A stretch of DNA of 64,000 bases from Sideroxyarcus emersonii. GTDB taxonomy: Bacteria > Pseudomonadota > Gammaproteobacteria > Burkholderiales > Gallionellaceae. A program made the position numbers and the translations under genes. Below are positions 18,351 through 26,804 of this stretch, piece after piece. Where the stretch lies: positions 2,107,001 through 2,171,000 of the forward strand of contig NZ_AP023423.1 of NCBI RefSeq assembly GCF_021654335.1, read 5' to 3'. The notes beneath the pieces are model-generated. The model had not been told where the DNA came from. It searched no databases and worked only from the letters and a program-made list of their open reading frames with translations. Each line of letters starts with the position of its first letter. Positions within the stretch are counted from its first letter, which is position 1.

Positions 18351-19355
18351 ATGCCCAGCATCACTTACGGGGGGCAGTCATATCTTTGTCGCGCTCAGGA
18401 ATCCGTGCTCGACTGCATGACTGCCCATGGTGTGACCATACCGTCGTCATGCCACTCCGGACTTTGCCAGACCTGCCTCATGCAGGCCGTCAGGGGGAAC
18501 ATCCCTGCCGCCGCCCAGGCCGGCCTGAAAAACACCCTGGCTGCCCAGAAATACTTTCTTGCCTGTTCCTGCTACCCCGAGGAAGATATCGAAGTGGCAC
18601 TTCCCAGCGCTGGCACGGGAAAATTCTCCGCCACGGTGACTGCGATCCAGCCACTGAATGATGACATTGTCTGCCTGCAGCTGCAGACGGACGCAAAGCT
18701 GGAATACAAGGCGGGGCAATTCATCAACCTTTACAAGGACGCCTTCACTGCGCGCTCGTATTCTCTGGCGAGCGTACCCGACATTGACGAGCATCTCCAG
18801 CTCCACATCAGGAAAGTCCCCAACGGCCTGGTCAGCCAATGGATCCATCAGGCATTGAACGTCGGCGACAGCATCGACATATCCGAAGCAACAGGGGACT
18901 GTTTCTACACCGAGGACAAACCCGACCAGAGCCTGCTGCTCATCGGCACAGGTTCCGGATTGGCGCCGCTATACGGGATCATCCGCGATGCGCTCGCACA
19001 AGGCCACCAAGGGACGATCAGGCTCTACCACGGTAGCGAGACGGTCGAATCGCTCTATCTCGCGGATGAATTGCGATCGCTATCGCAGCGCCACCGCAAT
19101 TTTGTCTATACGCCCTGCATCTCCGGGAGCATGGTCCCGCCGGGCTATGCCTCAGGCATGGTGGCCGACGTGGCATTGCGGGAGAATCCCGATCTTTCCG
19201 GCTGGCGGGTATTCTTGTGCGGACACCCCGCGATGGTGGACAACGCGAAGAAACAGGCATTCTTCGCCGGCGCATCCATGCGCGACATCTATGCCGATCC
19301 GTTCAAGAGCGCGCTGCAAAACAATGCGGCAGAACAGGCCCAAACGGCAGCCTAA
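18351..19355 (+). CDS. Ferredoxin-NAD(P)H reductase with N-terminal [2Fe-2S] domain
   Basis: 334-residue electron-transfer flavoprotein. The N-terminal plant-type ferredoxin domain has C34-x4-C39-x2-C42 (CHSGLCQTC) and a later ligand C72 or C74 (ACSC). The FAD-binding barrel has RSYSLAS at 135-141. The NAD(P) domain has GTGSGLAPLYGI at about 199-210 and ends with FLCGHPAMV. Same layout as phenol-hydroxylase and methane-monooxygenase reductases. As it follows the truncated globin by only 14 bases, it is a good candidate for the globin's reductase, replacing the fused arrangement of flavohemoglobin (Hmp). This pairing is inference. Confidence 0.92.
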   Translation: MPSITYGGQSYLCRAQESVLDCMTAHGVTIPSSCHSGLCQTCLMQAVRGNIPAAAQAGLKNTLAAQKYFLACSCYPEEDIEVALPSAGTGKFSATVTAIQPLNDDIVCLQLQTDAKLEYKAGQFINLYKDAFTARSYSLASVPDIDEHLQLHIRKVPNGLVSQWIHQALNVGDSIDISEATGDCFYTEDKPDQSLLLIGTGSGLAPLYGIIRDALAQGHQGTIRLYHGSETVESLYLADELRSLSQRHRNFVYTPCISGSMVPPGYASGMVADVALRENPDLSGWRVFLCGHPAMVDNAKKQAFFAGASMRDIYADPFKSALQNNAAEQAQTAA

Positions 19356-19388
19356 GACAAGGAAATTTACGCAGAATTGACGTTCAAC

Positions 19389-19440
19389 GGGAAGTCCCGC
19401 CATGTGGCAGCGCAAAAACATATGCCGGACTTCCCCTTTT
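19389..19440 (+). terminator. Candidate terminator after globin-reductase operon
   Basis: Inverted arms GGGAAGTCC (19389-19397) and GGACTTCCC (19427-19435), perfect over 9 bp with a 29-base loop, followed by CTTTT. Located 33 bases past the reductase stop. Confidence 0.55.
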
Positions 19441-19517
19441 GCCCGACTTTAAGTTACTCTTCGGTTCCGGTTACGGCTGGGTTCCGTACTTATCGAATTT
19501 GACAGGAAAGGTTAGAA

Positions 19518-19703
19518 ATGGATTCCAAGATACGCACTCTCATCATCGCCATCATCGCTTCGGTCGCTTTGTGGCTGCTCGGCGGATTTGTGTTCGGCAA
19601 GTCGATCGGGATGATATTCGTGATCGTGGGCATCACGCTTGTGGGTCTGGCTGCAGGCAACATCATGAACTCTCCGGAACCCACACAAAAGAAAACCTCC
19701 TGA
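19518..19703 (+). CDS. Small two-helix membrane protein
   Basis: 61-residue hydrophobic protein, unrecognised. Two membrane helices are evident (about 6-25 and 29-49) with a short hydrophilic tail (NSPEPTQKKTS). An AGGAAAGG ribosome site sits 6 bases before the ATG, which makes it a likely real gene. It follows the presumed terminator of the globin operon and so may be transcribed on its own. No function can be assigned. Confidence 0.65.
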   Translation: MDSKIRTLIIAIIASVALWLLGGFVFGKSIGMIFVIVGITLVGLAAGNIMNSPEPTQKKTS

Positions 19704-19782
19704 TCCGCTGTCGCCGTTGCGGATAACAGTCCGGCCCATCAAGCCAGGCGCCATCCGCAACCAAACACCGACGTTGTGCAGA

Positions 19783-19809
19783 ACGCCCGACCACCCTGGA
19801 TCGGGGCGT
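19783..19809 (+). terminator. Possible terminator between small membrane gene and CZB gene
   Basis: Stem ACGCCCGA / TCGGGGCGT (one bulged G) with a 10-base loop, followed by the T-rich CATCTTCTCCTT. It lies between convergent genes. Confidence 0.45.
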
Positions 19810-19829
19810 CATCTTCTCCTTGTTGCACC

Positions 19830-20276
19830 CTACTGGTCCTGCCGATGCAGGTGCTTGTTCAATTCCGCAAGATCCTGGATCACATCCCGGGAGGCTCGGG
19901 CATACTCGTTCTTCAACAATGCATCTGATCCAGCCAGATCCCTTTCCTGCACCTTCTTGACCACCGAGCCGGCCACAAAGTGGAAATTGGCATGATCCGA
20001 ACGCAATTTGTGGAAGCCTTCGTCATCATGAAAATAATTCAGCGCCGGTCCATGTATCCATTTGCCCAGCACACATTGATCGTCGCGACAGATCACCATG
20101 GGATCGAGTTGCTCCCTGGATGTCCCGTCCAGGTAACTCTGTAAGCGCCCTTTCCACTTCATGTGTGCTTCTATGCACTCGGCTATATCAATCTCGGAGC
20201 GAATGCTGCGGCGAATATTCGCCATCTTTTCCTCATCGTGTGCATCGTGCCCAAACAATCTCGAAAAAAAACCCAT
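19830..20276 (-). CDS. Soluble CZB-domain (chemoreceptor zinc-binding) protein
   Basis: 148-residue cytoplasmic protein made mainly of a CZB domain. The motif is clear: a first His in CIEAHMKWKGRLQSYL, then CVLGKWIHG, and paired His in FHKLRSDHANFHF, a 3-His/1-Cys zinc site. The N-terminus MGFFSRLFGHDAHDEEK is polar and His/Asp-rich. An upstream in-frame ATG at 20291 exists, but its codons form the GGAGG ribosome site of the ATG at 20276, so the latter is preferred. CZB domains often regulate chemoreceptors or diguanylate cyclases by zinc or oxidant state; the chemoreceptor at 22391-23860 carries the same domain. Confidence 0.87.
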   Translation of the reverse strand: MGFFSRLFGHDAHDEEKMANIRRSIRSEIDIAECIEAHMKWKGRLQSYLDGTSREQLDPMVICRDDQCVLGKWIHGPALNYFHDDEGFHKLRSDHANFHFVAGSVVKKVQERDLAGSDALLKNEYARASRDVIQDLAELNKHLHRQDQ

Positions 20277-20312
20277 GCTTTTTTCCTCCATTTGTCGTTA
20301 ACACCAAACACA

Positions 20313-20360
20313 AACCATTCTGACAGGATGGTTTTACAACCAGGCCGCCCGACGAGTCAA
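20313..20360 (-). promoter_or_regulatory. Promoter and palindrome upstream of CZB gene
   Basis: On the minus strand, TTGACT (20355-20360) and GTAAAA (20332-20337) are 17 bases apart. Overlapping the downstream side is a 21-bp imperfect palindrome with arms AACCAT (20313-20318) and ATGGTT (20328-20333), a possible operator at the transcription start. Confidence 0.45.
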
Positions 20361-20418
20361 TACCTGCTTTAAGTGCTTGCCGCTCCTTTTTGATGAGGTG
20401 GCTGTGGAGAGTCCGGCA

Positions 20419-21756
20419 TCAACGCCCGGCAACCATCATGTTTTCGATCAGTATCGAACCGCATTGGCGCGAGCCCTGCACCAGCAGATCGCTACCGACC
20501 GCAGCGATCTGCTGGTACATGTCCTTGAGGTTGCCGGCGATGGTGATCTCTTCCACCGGATACTGGATTTCGCCGCGCTCGACCCAGAAACCGGCAGCGC
20601 CGCGCGAATAGTCGCCCGTGACCTGATTGACGCCATGTCCAAGCAGTTCGGTGACCAACAGGCCGCGCTGCATCATGCGCAACATGCCGCTCAGGTCCTG
20701 CTCGCCCGGTCGCAGAATGAGGTTGTGCGTGCCGCCCGCATTGCCGGTGCTCCGCATGCCGAGCTTGCGCGCAGAATAGCTGCCGAGGAAATAGCCGCGC
20801 AATATCCCCGCTTCCACCACTGCTCGCCGCCGGGTACGCACCCCTTCGTCGTCGAAAGCGCTGCTCGCCAGACCGCGCGGAATGTCCGGCACATCGTCGA
20901 TATGGACGTGCCTGGAAAACACCGGTTTATCCAGCTGGTCGAGCAAGAAGGAGGATTTGCGGTACAAGCTGGCGCCGCTCACTGCGCCGACGAAATGGCC
21001 GAGCAGACTGGCCGCAACAGGCGCTTCGAACAGGACCGGCACTTGCATGGTAGCCAGCTTGCGCGCGTGGAGGCGACGTACCGTGCGTTCGGCGGCGATA
21101 CGCCCGATCTCTTCCACTTTCAGTATTTCGCGCGCATCGCGTGCCGAGCCATACCAGTAATCGCGTTGCATCCCGTCACCCTTGCCGGCAATCACCGAAC
21201 AGCTGACGCTGTGACGCGAACTGGGATAACCGCCAATAAACCCCAGGCTATTCGCCTGCACGAAACACCCTTCGCTGACATTGACGGTGGCACCTTCTGA
21301 GTTGCTGACGCGCCTGTCGGTGCGAAACGCTGCCTGCTCGCATTCGCCCGCCAGTTCGATGGCCTGTTCCACGTTCAGCACCCACGGATGATACAGATCC
21401 AGGTCGGGGAACTCGGTCGCCAGCTGGCCTGCCTCCGGCAGCCCGGCACAATCGTCCTCGGCGGTATAGCGCGCGATGTTGAGGGCAGCATCCACCGTAT
21501 CGCGCACCGCCTGCTTCGAAAAGTCCGAAGTGCTGGCGTTGCCTCGCCGCTGCCCCAGGTAGACATTGACGCTCATGCCCTTGTCGCGGTTATATTCGAT
21601 GGTCTCCACCGCCCCCTGCCGCACCGTGACGGCCTGCCCGAAACCTTCCGAAACCTCGGCAGCGCAGGCGGTCGCGCCTTGTTGACGGGCATAGCGGACG
21701 ATGTCGGAAGCAAGCTGTTGCAGGGTATCGAGACTGTGTGGAACTTTGGCGTTCAT
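20419..21756 (-). CDS. pmbA: Metalloprotease PmbA (TldE)
   Basis: Subunit of the TldD/PmbA zinc protease, which matures peptides and degrades tagged proteins. About 445 residues. Recognisable blocks include VETIEYNRDKGMSVNVYLGQRRGNASTSDFS, HFVGAVSGASLYRKSSFLLDQL, LASSAFDDEGVRTRRR, STGNAGGTHNL, LVTELLGHGVNQVTGDYSRGAAGFWVERGEIQYPVEEITIAGNL and the C-terminal CGSILIENMMVAGR. An ATG at 21795 would add 13 residues; 21756 fits the length of the E. coli protein better, but neither has a good ribosome site. Divergent from darP. The partner tldD is not in the window. Confidence 0.96.
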   Translation of the reverse strand: MNAKVPHSLDTLQQLASDIVRYARQQGATACAAEVSEGFGQAVTVRQGAVETIEYNRDKGMSVNVYLGQRRGNASTSDFSKQAVRDTVDAALNIARYTAEDDCAGLPEAGQLATEFPDLDLYHPWVLNVEQAIELAGECEQAAFRTDRRVSNSEGATVNVSEGCFVQANSLGFIGGYPSSRHSVSCSVIAGKGDGMQRDYWYGSARDAREILKVEEIGRIAAERTVRRLHARKLATMQVPVLFEAPVAASLLGHFVGAVSGASLYRKSSFLLDQLDKPVFSRHVHIDDVPDIPRGLASSAFDDEGVRTRRRAVVEAGILRGYFLGSYSARKLGMRSTGNAGGTHNLILRPGEQDLSGMLRMMQRGLLVTELLGHGVNQVTGDYSRGAAGFWVERGEIQYPVEEITIAGNLKDMYQQIAAVGSDLLVQGSRQCGSILIENMMVAGR

Positions 21757-21824
21757 AAAAAATCGGGCGGCTGGTTCATCGGGAAGCGCTATCATATCAA
21801 CATCCGCAGAACCTTACCGATACC

Positions 21825-22346
21825 ATGAACACGCACCACCGCCGCGACGACGAGCTGGAAGAAGAGTTACCGCCCAGCAAGACCAAGATCAAGAAACAGA
21901 TGCAGGAACTGCAGGACATCGGCAAGACGCTGACGGGCCTGCCCAACGAAAAACTGCGCGAGCTGGATTTGCCCGAAAATCTGCTGGAAGCATTGACCGA
22001 ATACAAACGCATGACGAAATTCGGCGCGCTCAACCGCCAACTGCAATACATCGGCAGGCTGATGCGGGATGTCGAGCCTGCGCCCATCCTCGCCAAACTC
22101 GATGCCTGGAACGGCGTATCGCGGCAGCATACGGCCTGGCTGCACCAGCTCGAACATTGGCGCGATCGCCTGCTGGAACAGCCGGAAGCGCTCACCGAAT
22201 TGCTGGCTGCGCACCCGGAAGCCGATGCACAGCGGCTGCGCACATTGATCCGCAATGCGCAAAAAGAAAAGGAGGCCGCCAAGCCTCCCAAGAGTTACCG
22301 CGAACTGTTTCAGGCACTGCGCGAAATCATACCCGAACCGCTGTAA
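21825..22346 (+). CDS. darP: Ribosome-associated protein DarP (YjgA/DUF615)
   Basis: 173-residue highly charged, mostly helical protein that binds late 50S ribosomal precursors. Signature blocks are SKTKIKKQMQELQDIGKTLTGLP, RELDLPENLLEALTEYKRMTKFGALNRQLQYIGRLMRDVE and the C-terminal YRELFQALREI. Divergence from pmbA is the common arrangement in this class. Confidence 0.95.
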   Translation: MNTHHRRDDELEEELPPSKTKIKKQMQELQDIGKTLTGLPNEKLRELDLPENLLEALTEYKRMTKFGALNRQLQYIGRLMRDVEPAPILAKLDAWNGVSRQHTAWLHQLEHWRDRLLEQPEALTELLAAHPEADAQRLRTLIRNAQKEKEAAKPPKSYRELFQALREIIPEPL

Positions 22347-22359
22347 AGCAGACTGCCAG

Positions 22360-22380
22360 CGGCAGGGATTGCCCCTGCCG
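22360..22380 (+). terminator. Hairpin between convergent darP and chemoreceptor
   Basis: Stem CGGCAGGG / CCCTGCCG with loop ATTGC, between the darP stop and the convergent chemoreceptor stop at 22391. There is no T run on either side, so the terminator role is tentative. Confidence 0.4.
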
Positions 22381-22390
22381 GCACCGCGAA

Positions 22391-23860
22391 TCATGCAGCC
22401 TTGACCATGTGCGGGTGTTTCTCCTCCACGATCCGGTCCAGGATCTGCATCACATTCAGGCTGGCTTCTTCAGCCGCGCTCATCGCATCGATGATCTTGT
22501 CCTGCACCGCAGGATCGCGTTCCCACTGCTGATCAAGGAGCGCAACCGCCGCTTTCACGGAATCATGCACCTTGGCGTGAGGGACTTGCAGCTGTTTGAA
22601 CGACTGCAACTCGCCGAACACCGACTTTCCTTCGCCTTCATACCACTTGCCGAGGCGGCAGCCGTGGTGATCGACATCCACTGCTTTCCTGAACTCTTCG
22701 TGATCCTTCTGGCTGACCAGCACATAGGAGCGTTGCTTGTACACGATGTGATCGACCTTGACCAGCGAGGCGAAACTCAGGTCCTGCGCATAACGCGCCC
22801 CGTTAAGCGTGGTCACCGCCGATTCGTAGAAATGCCCGAATTTCTTTTCCAGCTGCCCGATGACCCCCTGCGACGAGTTGGCGATCTCGCGCATCTCCTC
22901 CGACTCCGTCAGCATCTTGGAGGCCTCGCCCTGCAGCATTTGCATGATGCGCCCGATGGACTCGGATGCGCTCTTGGTGTTTTCGGCGAGCTTGCGCACC
23001 TCGTCCGCCACGACGGCAAAGCCCCGGCCAGCCTCACCGGCGCGCGCTGCCTCGATGGCGGCGTTCAGCGCCAGCAGATTGGTCTGGTCGGCGATAGAGT
23101 TGATCAGGCCAACCGCCTTGTTGATCTCGGAGCTGCGTGCGTTCAATTCGGTGATCGATTCATTGGCATGGTTCACCCGCTCGACGATGCCGGACAGGCG
23201 CTGCACCACATCGCTGACGGACGTGCGGCTCTCCTCGGCATCTTCGCGTGTGCGCCGGGATAGCGCGGCCAGCTGTTCCATCTTGTCGGTGATCACGCGC
23301 AAATCCTGCTGGCTCGACACCAGGTTCTTCAGCAGGTTGTTGGTATTGAGCTCGTGCACGCGGGACAGCAGTTGCGTGCGCATTGCATTCTGTTTCTGAT
23401 CGGCCATCCCCTCCAGCAGGACATTCTGATTCTCCAGGCCTTTCTTGAAACCGCCGTGCATGCCGGTGGGCAAGGCTTCGCGATAAAACTTGCCTTCCAG
23501 GTTGGCGCGGAAGCTGGTGCCCTGTTCGCGGAAGAACGTGTTCAACTGATCGAGCATGTCGTTGACGCTCCAGCTCAGGGCGCTGATCTCGTCCCTGGCC
23601 TGGGATATCCCGGTCACGCGGCGGTTGAATCTGCCCTGCGAGACCTCATCCACCACCTCCTTGAGCCTCACCACCGGCGCCATCCACTGCCGCACCAGCC
23701 ATTGCCCCCATGCCGACAACGCCACGCTGACCAACAGGAATACGACCATGAAGATATCCACCCCATGCAGCACAAAGCTGGTCAGGATGATGGCCAGCGC
23801 GATCGCCGAGAACGACCATAGCAGCAAGGAGAACTTAAATTGCAAGGACGAGTTCTTCAT
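22391..23860 (-). CDS. Methyl-accepting chemotaxis protein with C-terminal CZB domain
   Basis: 489-residue chemoreceptor. Two adjacent helices (about 8-28 and 33-53) form a hairpin anchor with almost no periplasmic loop, as in Aer. A HAMP-like linker follows, then the signalling tip ([43 protein letters not shown]). The C-terminal CZB domain has the site [16 protein letters not shown] followed by HAKVHDSV. It lacks its own sensory PAS domain; the upstream gene encodes a lone Aer-like PAS protein and overlaps this gene by 26 bases, so the two probably act as a split aerotaxis or redox receptor. That is inference. Confidence 0.95.
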   Translation of the reverse strand: MKNSSLQFKFSLLLWSFSAIALAIILTSFVLHGVDIFMVVFLLVSVALSAWGQWLVRQWMAPVVRLKEVVDEVSQGRFNRRVTGISQARDEISALSWSVNDMLDQLNTFFREQGTSFRANLEGKFYREALPTGMHGGFKKGLENQNVLLEGMADQKQNAMRTQLLSRVHELNTNNLLKNLVSSQQDLRVITDKMEQLAALSRRTREDAEESRTSVSDVVQRLSGIVERVNHANESITELNARSSEINKAVGLINSIADQTNLLALNAAIEAARAGEAGRGFAVVADEVRKLAENTKSASESIGRIMQMLQGEASKMLTESEEMREIANSSQGVIGQLEKKFGHFYESAVTTLNGARYAQDLSFASLVKVDHIVYKQRSYVLVSQKDHEEFRKAVDVDHHGCRLGKWYEGEGKSVFGELQSFKQLQVPHAKVHDSVKAAVALLDQQWERDPAVQDKIIDAMSAAEEASLNVMQILDRIVEEKHPHMVKAA

Positions 23861-24353
23861 AGCTGAGCCCTTTCTCTTTCAATAGATCGACCAGTATCTT
23901 GGTTGATGCGGCAATGGCGTTGGCTGGCCCCGCCTTCTTTTCGGCTTCCAGCATGGCCGCATAGAGACCGCTTACCGTCTGCACCCCGCTTTGCTTGGGC
24001 TTCCTGCGCACCGAGAAATACCCGGTGATGTTGCCAGTCTGATCGAAAACCGGCGTGACATTGGTGAACACCCAATAGAACCCGCCATCCTTTGACATGT
24101 TCTTCACATAGGCGAAGCATTCCTCGCGATTCTGTATCTTGTCCCACAGCAGCTTGAACACGCCTCGCGGCATGTCCGGGTGACGGATGATGTTATGCTG
24201 GGAACCCAGCAATTCGGCTTCGGTATAACCGGAAAACTCGATGAAGATGCGGTTGCCGTAGGTGATGAGCCCCTTCGGATCGGTCATGGAAACGATGAAA
24301 TCGTCTTCCCGCATGACCCGTTCGACCGAGGTCGGTGTGATATGTCGCTTCAT
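23835..24353 (-). CDS. Stand-alone Aer-like PAS domain protein
   Basis: 172-residue cytoplasmic protein. Residues 10-120 match the Aer PAS fold: [54 protein letters not shown] and [32 protein letters not shown]. In Aer this domain binds FAD; conservation suggests the same here, unproven. The C-terminal 40 residues ([41 protein letters not shown]) are helical. The ATG at 24353 has a GGAGGAG ribosome site. It is first in a two-gene operon with the overlapping chemoreceptor, behind a sigma-28-like promoter. Confidence 0.94.
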   Translation of the reverse strand: MKRHITPTSVERVMREDDFIVSMTDPKGLITYGNRIFIEFSGYTEAELLGSQHNIIRHPDMPRGVFKLLWDKIQNREECFAYVKNMSKDGGFYWVFTNVTPVFDQTGNITGYFSVRRKPKQSGVQTVSGLYAAMLEAEKKAGPANAIAASTKILVDLLKEKGLSYEELVLAI

Positions 24354-24399
24354 CTCTCCTCCAGAATGCTAGTTTGTTTTTTTATGGCAGTTATGAGTA

Positions 24400-24426
24400 G
24401 TATCGGCAACTCCACCGATATGTTTA
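24400..24426 (-). promoter_or_regulatory. Sigma-28 (FliA) type promoter of the PAS-chemoreceptor operon
   Basis: On the minus strand, TAAA (24423-24426) and GCCGATAC (24400-24407) are separated by exactly 15 bases. The FliA consensus is TAAA-N15-GCCGATAA. It lies 46 bases upstream of the PAS gene start, consistent with motility-class control. Confidence 0.75.
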
Positions 24427-24480
24427 GGCCCGATTCTAAATGGATACCCCTTCAGCCATAAAGCGGATTAGCGACAAATT

Positions 24481-25170
24481 ATGACTTCTGTTCTCCCCTG
24501 CATCACCCTTGAAACCGGCAACAACCCGAAATCCAGCATCATCTGGCTGCACGGCCTGGGCGCGGATGGGGAAGATTTCGCGCCAATCGCCCAGGAACTG
24601 GGGCTCCCCGTCGCGGTACGCTACATCTTCCCGCATGCCCCTATGCGCCCCGTGACCATTAATGGCGGCTACGTGATGCGCGCCTGGTACGACATCCTCG
24701 GCGGTGCCGCTGCGGCTGAAATAGCAGCCAACATCGGCCGGCAGGAAGACGCCGCAGGCATCCGCACCGCTCAGGCACTGATCGAAAATCTGATTGCCCT
24801 GGAAAAACAGCGCGGCATAGCAGCCAGCCACATCTACCTCGCAGGATTCTCCCAAGGCGGGGCCGTCGCCCTGCACACGGGATTGCGGCACAAGGAACGA
24901 CTGGGCGGGATACTGGCGCTCTCCACTTATCTGCCGCTGCCGCAGACACTGCCCATCGAAGCGGACGCCAGCGCCAGGCAGACCCCCATCTTCATGGCAC
25001 ACGGACAGGACGATCCGGTCATTCCCCATGCGTTCGGGAGGGCGTCCGCGGAAGAATTGCTACGGCAGGGTTATACGCTGGAATGGCATGACTACCCCAT
25101 GCCGCATTCGGTCTGCCCGGAGGAGATACGCGATATCGAACGGTGGTTGCGGCAGCGGCTGTCCGCATGA
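24481..25170 (+). CDS. Carboxylesterase / phospholipase-type alpha/beta hydrolase
   Basis: 229-residue cytosolic serine esterase of the acyl-protein-thioesterase/carboxylesterase family. The nucleophile elbow GFSQGG holds Ser near 124; the oxyanion segment is WLHGLGADGEDF; the acid is in HGQDDPVIP (about 178) and the His in PMPHSVCPEE (about 209). The start MTSVLPCITLETG is on the only sensible ATG. A short gap of 127 bp divides it from the PAS gene. The physiological substrate is not predictable. Confidence 0.94.
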   Translation: MTSVLPCITLETGNNPKSSIIWLHGLGADGEDFAPIAQELGLPVAVRYIFPHAPMRPVTINGGYVMRAWYDILGGAAAAEIAANIGRQEDAAGIRTAQALIENLIALEKQRGIAASHIYLAGFSQGGAVALHTGLRHKERLGGILALSTYLPLPQTLPIEADASARQTPIFMAHGQDDPVIPHAFGRASAEELLRQGYTLEWHDYPMPHSVCPEEIRDIERWLRQRLSA

Positions 25171-25173
25171 CGC

Positions 25174-26706
25174 CTATTCGGCGGTGACTTCCGGTTCCAT
25201 CAAGCGATAGCGCGCAAGATCGTAGTCGTCGCCACTTTCAACCCGTGCCAGTGGCAGCAGCAGATAGCCTTTGCCGCCCTTATCCATATTCAGGCTGCGA
25301 CTCGGTGAAAAGGTATCCGGCTTCATCAGCAGCCATGCCTCGCCGCTGGTATCGCCAGGCCGGTTCAGATACAGGGCGAGCTGCCCGCCCTCCTCGGCAG
25401 AATACCCCCGCTCGATCAGCGAAACCCCGGTGATCTGCGTACTCACCACTTCCACGCCGATGTGCAGATTGTTGTTCTCGTCGAGACTCAGGCGACGCAC
25501 GATGCCGGCCCCCCAGTGCGGCACATTCTCCGGCTTGCTCCCGATCAGCGAGCCGATCTTGATCCCAGCCGCCCGCGCAGCCGGAACAACGCTGCGGAAA
25601 CCGGTGACGCTGATGTCCTCCACCTCCCATAACTCGCCGACGTCGGGATTGAAGAAATTCAGTCCGGCATCCGCCTTTTCCAGCATATGGAAGAAACCGT
25701 TCGCCACCTTGAGGCTGACGCTGATCTTGCGGCGCGGATTGCGCCGGGTGGGCGGCGGCTGGGTGAGACTGTCGATCAGGCGGCGCAACGTTTCGCGCAC
25801 CAGTTCCGCATCGTAGGTCGCCCCGCAGAAATTGACGTCGTCCGGCACGATTCCCTTGTCCAGCGTCTTGAGCAGACTGTTGAGCCGCGTCAGCGACTCG
25901 CTCAGCACGATGAAGCGCAACGCCGGGTGCAAGGTAGCCTCGTTGGCCATGCGCATCGGCGGAGTGGGCTGGGAGAGGTCGAACACAAACAGCGCATTGG
26001 CATTGTATTGGTCGTATACATTCAGACTCGCGCCGGCATAGGAGATCAAACGCTCGGTGATGTGCGCCTGCAAGGGACTCAGCACACCGGCACTCACGCC
26101 ATACCAGCCCAGCAATGTGCAGAATTCCTGCTTCACCGAGGTATTGCCCGGAACCCCCGGGTATAAAGGTACCGCATCGTTCTGGTAACCGTATCGCTCG
26201 GCATGGCTGTAGTATTCCGACAGGTGCTGCCACAACGGCGCTTCGACCAAGGCATAACGCGCCACGGCCATTTTCAGGCGCCCGGTCAGCGCCGCGATGC
26301 CGCGCGTTCCCAACGACGCCATCTCGGTCTTGAAGCCGGAAGCGCCGCGTGCGCCATTGATCAGGCGCGTCAGCACGTGATGATGGGCGAGTTCGCTCTG
26401 GGTGTAGTAATTATTCAGTACCGTCCACAGGCGGTTCTCCTGGAACCTGGAGAGCGGCTGCACGGTGAAGTAATCGCGCAACAGCTTGCGCACATAGGGC
26501 TGCGCCGCATCGTCGAGCATGCGCAGCACGGCGAATTCGTGATCCAGGCGAAAATCCTCGGCCAGCTCGACAGCAGTTTCAATCCAGCCGGTCAGTTCCT
26601 GCACGGCGTTCTGCGCATCGTTCTTCGGGATCTCTTCCAGCACCTGTTGCGCCGTCTTGATGTCCGCCAGAGGATGATCCGATTTCTTGCCAAAAATTCC
26701 CAACAT
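25174..26706 (-). CDS. Uncharacterised protein with C-terminal PilZ-like domain
   Basis: 510-residue cytoplasmic protein, not of a family I can name. The N-terminal two thirds is predicted helical with no recognised motif. Around residues 320-370 the pattern NPRRKISVSLKVANGF...WEVEDISVTGFRSV resembles the PilZ cyclic-di-GMP signature (RxxxR, then D/N-x-S-x-x-G). The start MLGIFGKKSDHPLAD at 26706 has a GGGAG ribosome site 5 bases upstream; the frame stays open to 26754. An extended -10-like TGCTTATAT lies in the upstream spacer. Divergent from aat. Binding of c-di-GMP is inference. Confidence 0.7.
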   Translation of the reverse strand: MLGIFGKKSDHPLADIKTAQQVLEEIPKNDAQNAVQELTGWIETAVELAEDFRLDHEFAVLRMLDDAAQPYVRKLLRDYFTVQPLSRFQENRLWTVLNNYYTQSELAHHHVLTRLINGARGASGFKTEMASLGTRGIAALTGRLKMAVARYALVEAPLWQHLSEYYSHAERYGYQNDAVPLYPGVPGNTSVKQEFCTLLGWYGVSAGVLSPLQAHITERLISYAGASLNVYDQYNANALFVFDLSQPTPPMRMANEATLHPALRFIVLSESLTRLNSLLKTLDKGIVPDDVNFCGATYDAELVRETLRRLIDSLTQPPPTRRNPRRKISVSLKVANGFFHMLEKADAGLNFFNPDVGELWEVEDISVTGFRSVVPAARAAGIKIGSLIGSKPENVPHWGAGIVRRLSLDENNNLHIGVEVVSTQITGVSLIERGYSAEEGGQLALYLNRPGDTSGEAWLLMKPDTFSPSRSLNMDKGGKGYLLLPLARVESGDDYDLARYRLMEPEVTAE

Positions 26707-26804
26707 CGCGACTCCCAGCGTTTGCGCACCTCGTATGGGCCATAATATAAGCATAAATCGCCTGCCTTGACCATATGTCGTCCGGCCTATAACCCTGTAT
26801 AAGC

